The position numbers were made by a program, and so were the translations under genes. From the NCBI GenBank assembly GCA_016743925.1, contig JADGFH010000428.1, positions 1 through 5,562 on the forward strand: a stretch of DNA of 5,562 nt, given 5' to 3'. This DNA is from Labilibaculum sp. GTDB lineage: Bacteria > Bacteroidota > Bacteroidia > Bacteroidales > Marinifilaceae. The notes below the pieces were generated by a model. The model did not search any database. It worked only from the letters and a program-made list of their open reading frames with translations, and was not told the origin of the DNA. Below, in pieces: positions 4,624 to 5,562 of this stretch (position 1 is its first letter; each line of letters begins with the position of its first letter).

Positions 4624-5562
4624 TTACTCTTGTTCGGCAAGAAAACGTTCCGCATCCATTGCAGCCATACATCCCGAACCTGCAGATGTAATTGCCTGAC
4701 GATAGTGAGGATCTTTTAGGTCTCCAGCAGCAAATACACCAGGAACATTTGTTTTGGTTGTATCTGGCTCTGTTAACACGTAACCTTGCTCATCTGTTTT
4801 AAGATAATCAGCAAATACTTTTGAATTTGGCGTATGTCCAATTGCCACGAAGTATCCATCAATTTTAATGTCAACTTCTGTTTCATCAGCCTCTCCCATT
4901 CTCTTAATCAACTTAGCTCCCTGAACTACACCTTCGCCATAAAGCTCTTTGGTGTTATGCTCATAAAGCACTTCTATGTTTTCTGTGCGAGCAACACGAT
5001 CTTGCATTGCTTTCGAAGCTCGTAAATAATCTTTACGAACGATCAAATATACTTTTTTACACAAACCTGCTAAGTAGGTAGCTTCTTCGGCAGCAGTATC
5101 TCCACCACCAACTACTGCAACATCCATTCCTCTGTAGAAGAATCCATCGCAAGTTGCACATGCTGATACTCCTGACCCCATATATTTTTCCTCCGTTGGG
5201 AATCCTAAATATTTAGCTGTAGCACCAGTTGCCAAAACAACTGTTTCTGCCATAATCACTTTCTTACCATCAACAACTAACCTATGCGGACGTGAAGAAA
5301 AATCAACTTCAGTTACCAGACCCCAACGACAGTCCGTTCCAAAACGCTCTGCTTGTTTCTTTAAATCAGCCATCATAGCTGGTCCCGTAACACCGTCAGC
5401 ATATCCTGGGAAATTATCTACCTCGGTTGTTGTTGTTAACTGTCCTCCTGGTTGCAAACCTTCAATTACTACCGGATTTAAATTTGCTCTTGCAGCATAA
5501 ATTGCAGCAGTATATCCTGCAGGACCAGATCCTACAATTAAGCATTTTACATTCTCTACATC
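4624..5562 (-). CDS. trxB: Thioredoxin reductase, first few codons outside the window
   Basis: This cytosolic FAD enzyme passes electrons from NADPH to thioredoxin. The frame is open to the right edge and gives 312 residues; family members have about 310-316, so only the start Met and perhaps one to three residues are missing. In visible numbering: FAD-binding IVGSGPAGYTAAIYAARA (9-26), EGLQPGGQLTTTTEVDNFPG (34-53), the redox disulfide CATC (Cys135, Cys138), NADPH-binding VGGGDTAAEEA (151-161), RKDYLR (176-181, with Arg176, Lys177 and Arg181 suited to the NADPH phosphate, Val in place of the first His of the E. coli HRR motif), IGHTPNS (241-247), and the C-terminal FAD motif GVFAAGDLKDPHYRQAITSAGSG (275-297). 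The TTG at 5457 is an internal Leu codon, not the start, because the FAD motif lies before it. The gene converges on the acyltransferase gene and has its own terminator. Confidence 0.96.
   Translation of the reverse strand, partial: DVENVKCLIVGSGPAGYTAAIYAARANLNPVVIEGLQPGGQLTTTTEVDNFPGYADGVTGPAMMADLKKQAERFGTDCRWGLVTEVDFSSRPHRLVVDGKKVIMAETVVLATGATAKYLGFPTEEKYMGSGVSACATCDGFFYRGMDVAVVGGGDTAAEEATYLAGLCKKVYLIVRKDYLRASKAMQDRVARTENIEVLYEHNTKELYGEGVVQGAKLIKRMGEADETEVDIKIDGYFVAIGHTPNSKVFADYLKTDEQGYVLTEPDTTKTNVPGVFAAGDLKDPHYRQAITSAGSGCMAAMDAERFLAEQE

Noticed and set aside
4463..4699. A 78-residue plus-strand open frame across the convergent terminators
   Set aside because: It overlaps the end of the acyltransferase gene, both terminator hairpins and the end of trxB; the translation shows no conserved features.
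4834..5025. A 63-residue plus-strand open frame opposite trxB
   Set aside because: It is antisense to the conserved NADPH and FAD domain coding sequence, with no sign of its own start signals.
5455..5457. TTG as the start codon of trxB
   Set aside because: The reading frame continues upstream through the GSGPAG FAD-binding motif to the window edge, so this TTG is an internal leucine codon.
1..5562. Mobile element, CRISPR array, defence or other novel multi-gene system
   Set aside because: No transposase, integrase, direct repeat series, tRNA or unfamiliar gene cluster is present; all long frames belong to recognised core families.

Overview
The window looks like an ordinary chromosomal stretch from a low-GC member of the Bacteroidota, perhaps a marine Marinilabiliales/Marinifilaceae type (the lower rank is a guess). 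The evidence is the Bacteroidota form of RNA polymerase omega, a DUF4835/PorD protein, a Bacteroidota-type BamD lipoprotein, TAnnTTTG-type promoters and the lack of clear Shine-Dalgarno sequences.

Region 1 to 3132 is a minus-strand cluster read from right to left: bamD (outer-membrane protein assembly lipoprotein), rpoZ (RNA polymerase omega), coaBC (two consecutive steps of coenzyme A synthesis) and the start of porD (DUF4835, linked to type IX secretion), which runs off the left edge. The gaps are 23, 53 and 59 bp. A terminator-like hairpin lies between rpoZ and coaBC, and a promoter-like sequence overlaps it, so the cluster may be two transcription units in series.

Region 3094 to 3261 holds divergent promoters: one for bamD on the minus strand and a near-consensus one for the plus-strand gene at 3262. 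That gene encodes a PLP-dependent enzyme of the alpha-oxoamine synthase family, most likely a serine palmitoyltransferase or its cysteate-using relative, which would make the base of sphingolipids or sulfonolipids. From 4513 to 4623 two oppositely oriented intrinsic terminators stand back to back and separate this gene from the convergent trxB (thioredoxin reductase). trxB reaches the right edge and lacks only its first few codons.

The most notable anomaly is coaBC. The two domains of this normally single protein are in different frames, and the break falls on a run of 11 adenines in the coding strand at 1312-1322. One added A, a -1 ribosomal shift or transcriptional slippage would restore a 401-residue CoaBC whose CoaB motif lines up with the E. 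coli enzyme. A homopolymer sequencing error, slippage-based expression and a true mutation cannot be told apart from this sequence alone. I see no mobile element, CRISPR array, RNA gene or defence-type system. The functional themes are core metabolism and building the outer membrane.
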